Shown here in pieces: positions 55,537-64,000 of a DNA stretch of 64,000 nucleotides. Numbering within the stretch: the first letter of the stretch is position 1; each line of letters starts with the position of its first letter. Under the pieces are notes generated by a model, which made no database searches, was not told the origin of the DNA, and worked only from the letters and a program-made list of their open reading frames with translations. The position numbers and the translations under genes were made by a program. Location: assembly GCF_014048475.1 (NCBI RefSeq), contig NZ_NWUS01000001.1, forward strand, positions 744,001 through 808,000, given 5' to 3'. Source of the DNA: Bombella favorum (GTDB taxonomy: Bacteria > Pseudomonadota > Alphaproteobacteria > Acetobacterales > Acetobacteraceae).

Positions 55537-56250
55537 TCAGCCGTTCAGCGCCCTACCCTGCGCCAGATGTAAAAAACGGAGTGCATCGGCAATATCCGTA
55601 TTCCGCTTCTCCAGCAATGTGGCCAACTCTTTATCATGACCCCATTTTTCCAACTGGCGATATTCATCCGCATGGGCCAAATGCACGGCTTCATCAAAAC
55701 TGACGACATCATACACCAAAGCCAACGGCAGAAGCAGGCTACCCGTGATGGGCACCATCACACCTAGAGCGGCCAGAATAAGTGGCTCCCGTGCGGCAAG
55801 GTACCGCTTCAGAGCCTCTTTATAAGTTTCTGGCTGTGTTAGCGGCATGAGGCCATCCGTCATGGCAGGATGCAGCCCCTGCTCCGCCGCCCAATCCCGG
55901 ATGCGGGCTACCACCCTCTCATCCTGTGCGGCACTCTGATAGCAAAGATTGTCATCAATGCCATAAGCATGCAGGGCGGCTTCCATAGCGGCACGATCAG
56001 GCAGGATACGCTCGATATAGCTGCCCGCAATACGTGTCAGGGCCAGATCATCAGGGGTAAACTGCGCCCCTACAGCAATCTGCTTCCATTCCTCCGCAAG
56101 GGCCTGCGCCAGAACGGGTGATGTCACAGCCAGAAGCCCCCCAGCAGGCAGCTTGACGGGGCGGCCATCCAGCAAAGGCCCTTGCTGGCCCTCTTCACCA
56201 ACCGGCCCCACTGTTACCTGCTTCCAGAACCGCTTGTGGAACTGCGCCAT
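55537..56250 (-). CDS. ATP12 family chaperone
   Basis: This 237-residue protein matches the ATP12 family, known in mitochondria for assembling the alpha subunit of F1-ATPase and kept in alphaproteobacteria. Visible are FHKRFWKQVTVG, LLDGRPVKLPAGGLL near 30, ALAEEWKQI near 53, DDNLCYQSAAQDERVV near 98 and LEKRNTDIADALRFL near the end. It is the last gene of a minus-strand group and is followed by a terminator. Confidence 0.9.
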   Translation of the reverse strand: MAQFHKRFWKQVTVGPVGEEGQQGPLLDGRPVKLPAGGLLAVTSPVLAQALAEEWKQIAVGAQFTPDDLALTRIAGSYIERILPDRAAMEAALHAYGIDDNLCYQSAAQDERVVARIRDWAAEQGLHPAMTDGLMPLTQPETYKEALKRYLAAREPLILAALGVMVPITGSLLLPLALVYDVVSFDEAVHLAHADEYRQLEKWGHDKELATLLEKRNTDIADALRFLHLAQGRALNG

Positions 56251-56273
56251 GACGCCGTCCTTTCTTTCTCTGT

Positions 56274-58880
56274 TCAGTTACCACCAAGGCCGAGGGCACG
56301 CAGCAGGTTACCTGCTTTGCTGGTGCTGCCCTCATCTCGTGCAGGCAGGGCTAGCCCCTTCCGCCCGGCACGGGCCTGCTGCACAGCATAGGCGCAGGCA
56401 TCATTACCAAAGTTCGCTGTGTTCAACATGGCCTGATCCTTCCCTTGCGCCCCAATATGGAACGTATCTTTCTGCCCGGAAAGAACCAGCGGAGTGGAGA
56501 AGTCCGCACCCACAAGAGTGACATGCGGTACAAGCTGGAGCGTATAGCTCATGTCATCCAACTTCATCGTGCCTTGCCCAATGACGGAAAGATGCTTCAC
56601 TTCCAAAGCCATATCATCGAAATGCGCCTGCCCGTGATCAAACCTCACCGTTCCGGCTAGGCAGCGCAATCCCATCGTGCCGGACCCCAACTTCAACAGG
56701 CTGGCCCCAGGCCCTGCCAGAGGTGCAAGAACATCTCGGTGAACACGACCATCCACAAGTGAAAGGCCCATTTTGCCAGCCAGCCCCTGCCACAGGGCCG
56801 CAGACTGTGCCCCTTCCGTGCCAATAGCACCATCTAGCTGCACAGGCCCCTCAAACATCATGTCCTGCCCTAGCAAGCTTTGCACCCAGCCAGCGGGCAG
56901 GATGAACGGGCTGGCCTTCATGCCCATCCGCACAGGGTCCTGAGAGCCATCCAGCACAATCTCCCCCGAGAGAGGCACATCCTGCACACTGCCCTCCAGC
57001 ACGGACAAGCTCAGTCGCCCTTCCAGCCCTAAAAGATGCAGATGCAACCCCTGATAGGCAATCCCCGCTACATTCAGCCGATCAGCCATCACATCAATAT
57101 CTGACGGTCTAGTCGCCATTCCTCCAAACCACTGGGTCAGAAGCCCTGTGGGGGTCTTTCCATTAGCAGGGGTTATCTCTGGTTTCTGCGCCACCTGTGA
57201 TTTGTCTTCAGACTGATTGATATCAGCCGGTGATGTGGTTTCGGTTGGCGTCATAATAGGGGCGTACGTAAAGCGGTCCCCATCCACATGGGTCAGGTGC
57301 AGTTTAGCCGTCAGCCCAGCTTCTGGCTGAACAGGAAGCTCAGCTGACACTGTGCCGCCAATTTCCTGGCTCTCAAACTCCACATCTTGAACAGACAAGG
57401 ATGACACACCGGCATCCTTCACCGGCCCTATGACAAGCTGTCCCTGCACATGGCCATCATGCACCAGCAGGCCGGATAGCCCCCTGATATCGGGCAGCTG
57501 GAGCAACGCCGCCTGACCAGAGAGGGACAGAGTACTCCCCTGCGGGCCGACCTGCCCCTGAAGATCAAAGGATACATGATCCTGTCTGGCATCTGTTTTA
57601 GCGGCATCATTGCGGTTGAACAGGCTAGATAATGTCCTGTCCTGCCCCTGTACGTTCACTTTCAGCCCAACGGAAGCCGGCTCCCGACTAAAAGCGGCGA
57701 CCCGTGCCTGCTGGAGGCTTTCTGCCTCGCCATGAAAGAGCCATGCATAACGCCCCCAAGCCGCCTGCCCCTGCAGCACAAGCGGCGCCTGCGCACTGTC
57801 TGCATCAATTTGGATATCACTCAACTGAAGAGGCGCTGCAATATGCCACACTCCCGCAGGCAAGTTGATACTGCCCAGATGGACATGAATCTGGTCCGGC
57901 ACCAGCCGGCCCGGCACGTGGAGCAGAGCATCCGTCAGGGCCATATCGGCCCCATTTGTAGCAGCGGCAGTAGAACGCACCTCATCATCGCTATGGAAAC
58001 GGATCGTACCTTCCAATTGCCCAAGGTCAGCCGGAAGCGCATGAGGGAAAAGATGCCTCATGCCCTGTAAGGACGACCAACGCCCCGAAAGGGTAAAGTT
58101 CACGCCTTGCAGATGATGAGCATCCCGCATGACACCATCCAGCGTAGCATGATCCTGATGCTCGCCCTCTCCCAGCGTCATGCCCAGACTAAAGGCCCAC
58201 GGGTCTTTCTGCTCTGCCTTAGCCGATACCAGCCGGTTGAGCGGCCCCACCCGCCCCCGCAGCGTAAAGGGCGTATGGTCATGTGTGCCCTGCAAGTCCA
58301 CCCACGGGCTAGCACTGCGCATTCCTGCCAGGTCCAGACTATCAATATGGAGATGCCCCCCCGCAGGAACATGGCCATCTGATAAATCATCCTGCCATGA
58401 AAGTTCTGCGTTTGTCAGGTGCAGCCCGCCGAAGCTGACTTTCCAGCGGGGGCTAACCCGGCCATCGTGACCCGGCAGAACCACCGCGCCTTTATCCTGC
58501 GAGATCATAGGCAGCCATGTGGAGCAGTCTTTCTCACTGGCCCGATGCAGCATGATGCCTGCTCCCTTCACCGTAAATTGCTGAAAGGAAATTTCCCGGT
58601 TCAGGATGGCGAGCAGGGACATATCGGCATGGACAGAACGAGCCGCCACAAAAGGCGTACAGCCCGGGCGGGTCAGCACCACATTAGTCGCCTGAAAAGA
58701 TGGCCAAGGCAGAAGCTGGAAGGAGGTTTCCCCCATCTTCAGTTCCAGGCCTGTCTGACGCTGGAAAACTTCCTTGACGCTCTGACGCAACCTGTTCTGG
58801 TCTATCAGAAACTGCGGAGCAAGGCTTATGCCCGTCAGCACCACTATCAGCCCGATCAGGATTGCTGCCAGCTTCTTCAT
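56274..58880 (-). CDS. asmA: AsmA family protein
   Basis: This 868-residue protein has one N-terminal membrane helix (about 4-23) and a long periplasmic beta-rich domain. The N-terminus (LIDQNRLRQSVKEVFQRQTGLEL, LLPWPSFQATNVVL) is AsmA-like, and the C-terminal GTMGLRCLAGTVRFDHGQAHFDDMALE matches the AsmA C-terminal region. The family is linked with outer-membrane lipid transport as bridge-like proteins. The symbol is by similarity. It follows the pseudouridine synthase gene by 58 bases. Confidence 0.88.
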   Translation of the reverse strand: MKKLAAILIGLIVVLTGISLAPQFLIDQNRLRQSVKEVFQRQTGLELKMGETSFQLLPWPSFQATNVVLTRPGCTPFVAARSVHADMSLLAILNREISFQQFTVKGAGIMLHRASEKDCSTWLPMISQDKGAVVLPGHDGRVSPRWKVSFGGLHLTNAELSWQDDLSDGHVPAGGHLHIDSLDLAGMRSASPWVDLQGTHDHTPFTLRGRVGPLNRLVSAKAEQKDPWAFSLGMTLGEGEHQDHATLDGVMRDAHHLQGVNFTLSGRWSSLQGMRHLFPHALPADLGQLEGTIRFHSDDEVRSTAAATNGADMALTDALLHVPGRLVPDQIHVHLGSINLPAGVWHIAAPLQLSDIQIDADSAQAPLVLQGQAAWGRYAWLFHGEAESLQQARVAAFSREPASVGLKVNVQGQDRTLSSLFNRNDAAKTDARQDHVSFDLQGQVGPQGSTLSLSGQAALLQLPDIRGLSGLLVHDGHVQGQLVIGPVKDAGVSSLSVQDVEFESQEIGGTVSAELPVQPEAGLTAKLHLTHVDGDRFTYAPIMTPTETTSPADINQSEDKSQVAQKPEITPANGKTPTGLLTQWFGGMATRPSDIDVMADRLNVAGIAYQGLHLHLLGLEGRLSLSVLEGSVQDVPLSGEIVLDGSQDPVRMGMKASPFILPAGWVQSLLGQDMMFEGPVQLDGAIGTEGAQSAALWQGLAGKMGLSLVDGRVHRDVLAPLAGPGASLLKLGSGTMGLRCLAGTVRFDHGQAHFDDMALEVKHLSVIGQGTMKLDDMSYTLQLVPHVTLVGADFSTPLVLSGQKDTFHIGAQGKDQAMLNTANFGNDACAYAVQQARAGRKGLALPARDEGSTSKAGNLLRALGLGGN

Positions 58881-58938
58881 CTGCCTGTTGTCCTTGTTCT
58901 CTTAATCCGCAAGAAGGCCTGCTGCCCTTGCCAGCCTG

Positions 58939-59910
58939 TTACCGTGTCCGGCGTGGTGCCGGTGTATCCCCCGCAATGAAACCCAACATCTGGAAGGTCT
59001 CACGCATATGGGGCGGCAAAGGAGCAGCTACCTGCAACCGTCCCCCTGCCGGATGTGGGAAATCCAACATCCGAGCATGAAGATGCAGCCTATCGGGGAA
59101 ACCTTCCACATGGGCCGTTTCGCCGCCATAGCGGGGGTCCCCAAGAATGGGGGTGCCCAAACTTTCTGTATGAACACGCAACTGATGGGTACGCCCCGTC
59201 CAGGGGGACAGGGCCAGCCAACTGAAGCGCTTGCCAGTGGCATCCAGCGTTTCATAAGAGCTCTTGGCACTCATCGCATCCTCCTCCCCACGAGAGACAG
59301 GAACGATAAGCGAGGCTCCGCCTGCTCCAACCTTGGCTAGTGGCTGGTCGATCACACCTTCGGCCGGGCTGGGCCGCCCGACGACCACCGCCCAATATGT
59401 CTTGCTAACATCCCGCCCCCGGAAAGCCGCTGCCAGTTTGGCCGCCACACCGGGGGTACGGGCCAGAAGCAGGATACCGGATGTATCACGGTCAATACGA
59501 TGGACAAGACGGGGCTTATCCCCGCCTTCCGGCCGCAGGCCCTCCAACATCATGTCCACATGAACGGTAATACCGGGGCCGCCCTGTGTTGCTAGACCGG
59601 ATGGCTTGTTCAGCACGATCAGATGATCGTCCTCATAAATAATCATGTCCCGCAGCTGTTGAACCAAAGCCGGATTAGGCGGTGGCGGTGGTGCGGGGCG
59701 GCTCTGGTCTGGCAGCGGCGGGATACGGATGCTCTGGCCGGGATAAAGCCGCTTGTTAGGCTGTACACGGCCCCCATCAACCCGCACCTGCCCCTTACGG
59801 CACAGCTTCTGCAAGCCGCCCTGTGTCAGATTAGGATAATGACGACGGAACCAGCGGTCGAGACGCAGATCGGCCTCATCCTCGCTGACAATACGATTCT
59901 CTACACTCAT
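58939..59910 (-). CDS. RluC/RluD-type pseudouridine synthase
   Basis: This 323-residue enzyme isomerises uridines, probably in 23S rRNA. An S4 RNA-binding domain covers about residues 10-75 (LRLDRWFRRHYPNLTQGGLQKL, GQVRVDGGRV). The catalytic domain has VLNKPSGLATQGG near 100 and HRIDRDTSGILLLART near 143 with the nucleophilic Asp. The start overlaps the rarA stop as ATGA. RluC is the closest fit, but the target base cannot be read from sequence. Confidence 0.92.
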   Translation of the reverse strand: MSVENRIVSEDEADLRLDRWFRRHYPNLTQGGLQKLCRKGQVRVDGGRVQPNKRLYPGQSIRIPPLPDQSRPAPPPPPNPALVQQLRDMIIYEDDHLIVLNKPSGLATQGGPGITVHVDMMLEGLRPEGGDKPRLVHRIDRDTSGILLLARTPGVAAKLAAAFRGRDVSKTYWAVVVGRPSPAEGVIDQPLAKVGAGGASLIVPVSRGEEDAMSAKSSYETLDATGKRFSWLALSPWTGRTHQLRVHTESLGTPILGDPRYGGETAHVEGFPDRLHLHARMLDFPHPAGGRLQVAAPLPPHMRETFQMLGFIAGDTPAPRRTR

Positions 59911-61295
59911 GACTGGCGAGATGCCCGTTTCTGCGCCAACATGTCCAGCCGTTTCCTGATTCTTTCTTCAAAACCACGATCAACCGGTTTGTAAAGGGTC
60001 ACTCTTTCCATGCCATCGGGAAAATAATTCTGGCCGGAAACGCCATCTTCACAATCGTGATCATACTCGTAGCCCTTCTTATACCCCAGCTCCTTCATCA
60101 AGGCCGTAGGAGCATTGCGAATATGGGCGGGTGGCATGAGGCTACCCGTCCGCTTCGCCAGAACGCGAGCCTCGTTATACGCTTTATAAACAGCATTAGA
60201 TTTGGATGCGACTGCCAGATGGACCACCACCTGCGCCAAGGCCACCTCTCCCTCCGGAGAACCAAGCCGCTCATAAGCAGCCGCCCCAGCCTGTGCCAAA
60301 GGCAGGGATGTCGGGTCAGCTTCACCAATATCCTCACTAGCAAAACGGACGAGGCGGCGGGCAATGTAGCGGGGGTCCTCGCCTCCTTCCAGCATCCTAG
60401 CAAACCAGTAAAGACCGGCATCCGGGTCACTCCCCCGCAAAGATTTATGCAGGGCAGAGATCAGATTGTAATGTTCGTCCCGATCCCTGTCGTAAAGGAC
60501 AGGCCGCCGGGATAGGGACCGGGCCAGCTCATCCGGCCCCAGAGGCGATGCCTCACTTTTTGTCAAAGATAGAAGCTGCTCAACCATGTTTAGCAGATAA
60601 CGGCCGTCTCCATCCGCCATGGCCCGCAGAGAGGTCCGCCCCTCATCCGTCAGCGGCAACGGTCTTCCAGTCTCATGCTCTGCCCGCACCAGCAACTGCT
60701 CCAGCGCAGCGTCATCCAACCGATGCAGCACGAGGACCTGACAACGCGACAGGAGGGCGGAGTTCAACGTAAAAGACGGATTTTCCGTTGTTGCACCTAC
60801 CAGTACTACCGTTCCTTGCTCCACATAGGGCAGGAACCCATCCTGCTGGGCACGATTGAACCGGTGTATCTCATCAACAAACAGCAGCGTACCCCGCCCC
60901 GTAGCCTCGGCCTTGCGACGGGCTTCATCAAACGCTTTTTTCAGATCTGCAACACCGGAAAACACAGCAGAAATCTTAGTATAAAAAAGCCCCACCCGTT
61001 CTGCGAGCAACTGAGCAATAGTCGTCTTGCCACAGCCCGGCCCGCCCCAGAGAATCAAGCTGGAAAGATGGCCACTCTCCAGCATGCGGGTCAGCGTACC
61101 TTCTGGCCCTAGAAGATGGGTCTGCCCCTGCACATCATCCAGCGACTGCGGGCGCAAACGGTCCGCCAGCGGCTGGGTTCCCGTCCCACGGCGTGATGAG
61201 GAAGATGCTGGGCGGCCGGCTTCCTCATCACGCTGGGGAGCCCCCTTAGATGAGGGACCACCAAAGAGGTCCGGCATAGTATCCGCCATCATCAT
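59907..61295 (-). CDS. rarA: Replication-associated recombination protein RarA (MgsA)
   Basis: This AAA clamp-loader-like ATPase acts at stalled forks. The 462 residues show LADRLRPQSLDDVQGQTHLLG near 45, Walker A ILWGGPGCGKTTIAQLLAE near 81, Walker B LLFVDEIHRFNRAQQDGFLP near 138, ATTENPSFTLNSALLSRCQVL and the C-terminal YARNAP-like HIRNAPTALMKELGYKKGYEY. Three ATG codons stand in a row (61295, 61292, 61289); the AGGAG site favours the second or third. Confidence 0.95.
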   Translation of the reverse strand: MMMADTMPDLFGGPSSKGAPQRDEEAGRPASSSSRRGTGTQPLADRLRPQSLDDVQGQTHLLGPEGTLTRMLESGHLSSLILWGGPGCGKTTIAQLLAERVGLFYTKISAVFSGVADLKKAFDEARRKAEATGRGTLLFVDEIHRFNRAQQDGFLPYVEQGTVVLVGATTENPSFTLNSALLSRCQVLVLHRLDDAALEQLLVRAEHETGRPLPLTDEGRTSLRAMADGDGRYLLNMVEQLLSLTKSEASPLGPDELARSLSRRPVLYDRDRDEHYNLISALHKSLRGSDPDAGLYWFARMLEGGEDPRYIARRLVRFASEDIGEADPTSLPLAQAGAAAYERLGSPEGEVALAQVVVHLAVASKSNAVYKAYNEARVLAKRTGSLMPPAHIRNAPTALMKELGYKKGYEYDHDCEDGVSGQNYFPDGMERVTLYKPVDRGFEERIRKRLDMLAQKRASRQS

Positions 61296-61339
61296 CTCTC
61301 CTGCCTTTCCCCGGGCCTTATCAACCCTGGGCCACCCTC

Positions 61340-64000
61340 TTACTCAAACAAACGCCGCAGCCCACCGGGCAACAGAGCTGCAAACGGGTTAACATGCATC
61401 TGCGGCTTATCCAAACTGCCATCCAGCTTATAGGTCATCGCCATGATGCCACTACCTTTTCTGGCCCCAAAGACACTTCCAGCTGCCTGATTGATCCCGA
61501 AAAATGGGGAGATAGTTCCCTGCATCTGCACAGTGGACCGCCGGAAGTCCAGCTGCCCTTTCATAGTTGCCCCGAGAATGGGATTATTGATCTGAGCATC
61601 GGCCAATTCAAGCTGCTCTCCAGCCACCTTAAAGGCGGCCCGCAGGCGGACATCCTCAAACCGTTTACGGGAAATCTGCCCCCAATGCAGAGGCGCTGCC
61701 AGTGTAGCAATAACAAGCACCGCTGGCGGATTTTCCAACGTCAGATGATCCAGCTTCACAGTTCCAGCAAACGGTGGCAACCCAAGACCAAGCCCCATTG
61801 TACGCTCTGCACTGGTCACATTGGCACCGGCCGGGACAGGCTGGCAGCGTCCTTCCAGAGCAACTGCTCCCCCGATAAGCTTGTCGTAAACATCCAGAGA
61901 AGCCAGTAGCTTGCCAAGATCAGCAATGGCAAATCTGACATCCAGCACCCCTATCCGGTGAGCATCCGGCACGAGGTCGAAACTAATGGCAGGCTGTGCC
62001 ACATGCAGAGAAGCCCCCTGAAGCCGCTGCGCTGCCCAATGAAGATTGGCTGAGACACGACTAGCTGTCTGCTCCCTACCATAAATCATCCGGTCAGCCC
62101 GCAACCCGATAGCCCAGATACCCGCTGGTAGAATAGCCTTTCGGGGCACATCAACAGATGGCCGCCCATTTCTTTCCGGCATTGGTCGGACATGAGGCGA
62201 TTGTACCTTCCCAGCGGCATGGCTGCCCAGCCAAGGGGTGATATCCAACGTGCTAGCCTGAACGGAAATCTGATAACGCTGGTCATCAGGCGTCCCATTC
62301 TTCAGCGGCCAGTCCACTACAGCACTGCCAAGCGTCCGCCCCAACTGGAAACGGGTAAGGCTGATCCCTCCCAACTGGCCGGACCGCACCCGCCCTTCAG
62401 CCTGAAGGGCCAGTTGTGGACCATAAGCCTTTATACCGTCCAAGCGGGTTATATGCCCATCCTGCCATGCAATACCCGCTTGAAACCCAGCCGCCACCCC
62501 AATTGGCTTGCGCCAAAAATGCGCGCGGACCCCCAACCCTCTGAGGTCCAACTGCACCGCCGCCGTCTCCTTCTTATGCCCGGGGCCCTCACCATATTGG
62601 CTATAGACAACATGCCCCTGCCCTCTGCCCTGCATCACGGAATCCTGCGTCAGGGTCATAGGTAGCCCTAGACTACGAAACTCTTTCGGCCCCAGAGGGG
62701 CTGTCAGGTCCGCTTTCAGCAGCAAGCGGCCCGGCATATTGGCCTGGAAACTATCGAACAGATTGCCTGTTACCGTCACGCCACGGAACTGGGCACTGCC
62801 CTGTATGGTCAACCCGACATCGGTAAGAGAAAAATGCCCATTCCCCTGCTGAAGACGCCCAAAAGATGGCACGGCAAACCAGACATTCTGAAAGTCAAAA
62901 TCCGCTCCGAAATCGACATTCTTCATCAGAACATGATTCTTGAGAGGCAGCTTTAGCGACAGCGTACCCTTCAACTTACCCCCTGTCTCCGCTGGATTGA
63001 CCGGATGCCGGGACAGAAGATTAAGCCGTGGGTAAGATAGAACAGCAACGAAAGACGGAAGAGCCCCTTCCAGCCCCAATGAGAATTCACCCGTCTGCTC
63101 TCGCTCCAGCAAGTCGTTAAGAACGATATGCCCGGTCGGCACAGTTACTGTGCCCCCTCTGCCATCGGCTAAATGCCCATGCTGCACATCGATCAGCAGC
63201 CGGTCATTATCAACAAAATGGGCATAGGCATCCTCCCCTGTAACCTGCGGCATACCCTCCAGCCACGTTACATTCAGGTTATGGCCTGTCAGCTCCCCGC
63301 CTAGCTTGCGGACATCCAACCCATCGAAACCGGTGTCGCTCGTAAAATAAAGCTGGAGCCTTAGATTCTCACCACGACCGGCCGTCATGTTGGTCGTCAT
63401 CCAGCGGCGGGCCCCACGGGCTGTACCATCCGGCCAGACGCTCGCCAGTGTCGCAAAATCAAACTCTGGAACGGTGCCATCCACCATCATTTCCATAGTC
63501 TCGGGATGGCCCGGATGACCAAAATTACCATGAACATCCAGAAGAAAAGGTACCGTCCTACCAATAGAATCCAGAGCTTTCAGGTCTGTATGCAGTGTGA
63601 GCACCAGAGCCCCTGTCTGCCCTGCCTCCAAAGGTTCCAAATGGAAGGAAGACTGCCCGGAGGAGACCCGGAAGGGAATCTTGCCGGGTCGGTCAATTTC
63701 ACCCGTACCAGCAGTAATCTCACCGGCTACATGATCAAAGTGACCAAATAGACCCCAGCCATTCAGCTGACCTTCCAGATGAAACGCCAGAGGTAGGTTT
63801 GGAATGGCCATACCCCGTTTCTGTGCTGGAGAAAGCGGTAGCCATGCCGCCAATGCCGGAAAACGAACAGAAGAAAGATTCAACTGCCAGCGGGTATGCT
63901 CCTCCCCCTCTGGGTTCATTGTTCCTGTCAGATGAACCGTGGAATCGCCCGGGCCAGCCCCCAGACCATCCCCCTGAATAAACGCCTCCATCTCTCCCTG
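61340..64000 (-). CDS. AsmA/YhdP-like giant periplasmic protein (partial)
   Basis: The frame is open to the right edge, so this is the C-terminal 886 residues of a larger protein. Repeating beta-rich segments such as GHLADGRGGTVTVPTGHIVL and PLKNHVLMKNVDFGADFDFQNV, with Asp/Gly turns, fit the DUF3971/AsmA-like YhdP group, implicated in phospholipid transport to the outer membrane. The last part (AAFKVAGEQLELADAQINNP, TYKLDGSLDKPQMHVNPFAALLPG) is the typical C-terminus. The N-terminal membrane helix lies outside. It precedes rarA by 44 bases. Confidence 0.85.
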   Translation of the reverse strand, partial: QGEMEAFIQGDGLGAGPGDSTVHLTGTMNPEGEEHTRWQLNLSSVRFPALAAWLPLSPAQKRGMAIPNLPLAFHLEGQLNGWGLFGHFDHVAGEITAGTGEIDRPGKIPFRVSSGQSSFHLEPLEAGQTGALVLTLHTDLKALDSIGRTVPFLLDVHGNFGHPGHPETMEMMVDGTVPEFDFATLASVWPDGTARGARRWMTTNMTAGRGENLRLQLYFTSDTGFDGLDVRKLGGELTGHNLNVTWLEGMPQVTGEDAYAHFVDNDRLLIDVQHGHLADGRGGTVTVPTGHIVLNDLLEREQTGEFSLGLEGALPSFVAVLSYPRLNLLSRHPVNPAETGGKLKGTLSLKLPLKNHVLMKNVDFGADFDFQNVWFAVPSFGRLQQGNGHFSLTDVGLTIQGSAQFRGVTVTGNLFDSFQANMPGRLLLKADLTAPLGPKEFRSLGLPMTLTQDSVMQGRGQGHVVYSQYGEGPGHKKETAAVQLDLRGLGVRAHFWRKPIGVAAGFQAGIAWQDGHITRLDGIKAYGPQLALQAEGRVRSGQLGGISLTRFQLGRTLGSAVVDWPLKNGTPDDQRYQISVQASTLDITPWLGSHAAGKVQSPHVRPMPERNGRPSVDVPRKAILPAGIWAIGLRADRMIYGREQTASRVSANLHWAAQRLQGASLHVAQPAISFDLVPDAHRIGVLDVRFAIADLGKLLASLDVYDKLIGGAVALEGRCQPVPAGANVTSAERTMGLGLGLPPFAGTVKLDHLTLENPPAVLVIATLAAPLHWGQISRKRFEDVRLRAAFKVAGEQLELADAQINNPILGATMKGQLDFRRSTVQMQGTISPFFGINQAAGSVFGARKGSGIMAMTYKLDGSLDKPQMHVNPFAALLPGGLRRLFE

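Overview
The window is chromosomal DNA of an alphaproteobacterium, most likely an acetic acid bacterium (Acetobacteraceae) of the Gluconobacter / Bombella / Saccharibacter kind. The evidence is a pentose-phosphate operon with a fused transaldolase/phosphoglucose isomerase and a gluconokinase, a type II NADH dehydrogenase, a GldA-type glycerol dehydrogenase, a CtrA-type cell-cycle regulator, an ATP12 chaperone gene, a fused IspDF and the alphaproteobacterial order yebC-ruvCAB-ybgC-tolQRAB-pal-cpoB-tilS-ftsH-glmM. The genus is inference. I saw no rRNA, insertion sequence, prophage or CRISPR array. The DNA is moderately GC-rich, with AT-rich islands near 2700-2960, 23305-23790 and 46700-46950.

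Layout. 1-866: 5' part of an aspartate:alanine-type antiporter gene, cut by the left edge. 1097-1612: a small protein of unknown function. 1978-2697: a deletion scar in which the start of an NCS1 permease gene meets remnants of ureC and ureD. 2973-4484: globin-coupled chemoreceptor. 4498-7800: glycosyltransferase, glycerol dehydrogenase and panC on the minus strand. 7939-10646: a flavoprotein and a HerA-like ATPase that overlap. 10790-19664: the minus-strand operon tkt, tal-pgi, gnd, HAD phosphatase, pgl, rpiA, gntK. 20013-23304: ankyrin protein, hisC, M29 aminopeptidase and an unknown protein. 23789-24538: a CtrA homologue with Glu at the phosphorylation site.

24662-41108 is one long minus-strand block running from secA and yebC through ruvCAB and the Tol-Pal envelope system to tilS, ftsH and glmM. 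41452-46657 (plus) holds a parvulin-type isomerase, argJ, NDH-2, a 2-oxoglutarate dioxygenase and a secreted unknown protein. 46990-51957 (plus) is a compact trio: homocysteine S-methyltransferase, TonB-dependent receptor and NCS1 permease. Next come a minus-strand tRNA-Gly(CCC), a SAM-II riboswitch with metZ, then apaG and ispDF. 55537-64000 (minus) holds ATP12, AsmA, an RluC-type pseudouridine synthase, RarA and a second AsmA/YhdP-like giant cut by the right edge.

How the genes work together. The pentose-phosphate operon gathers the oxidative and non-oxidative branches plus gluconate entry, which fits sugar-oxidising bacteria that rely on this route. Methionine functions cluster at 46990-53582: a methyltransferase with its own candidate two-membrane transport route, followed by SAM-controlled homocysteine synthesis. 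The most notable observations are the CtrA with a natural D51E change, the urease/permease scar, the methyltransferase-TonB receptor-NCS1 unit, and palindromic candidate operators at the pentose-phosphate promoter and in front of the relic permease.
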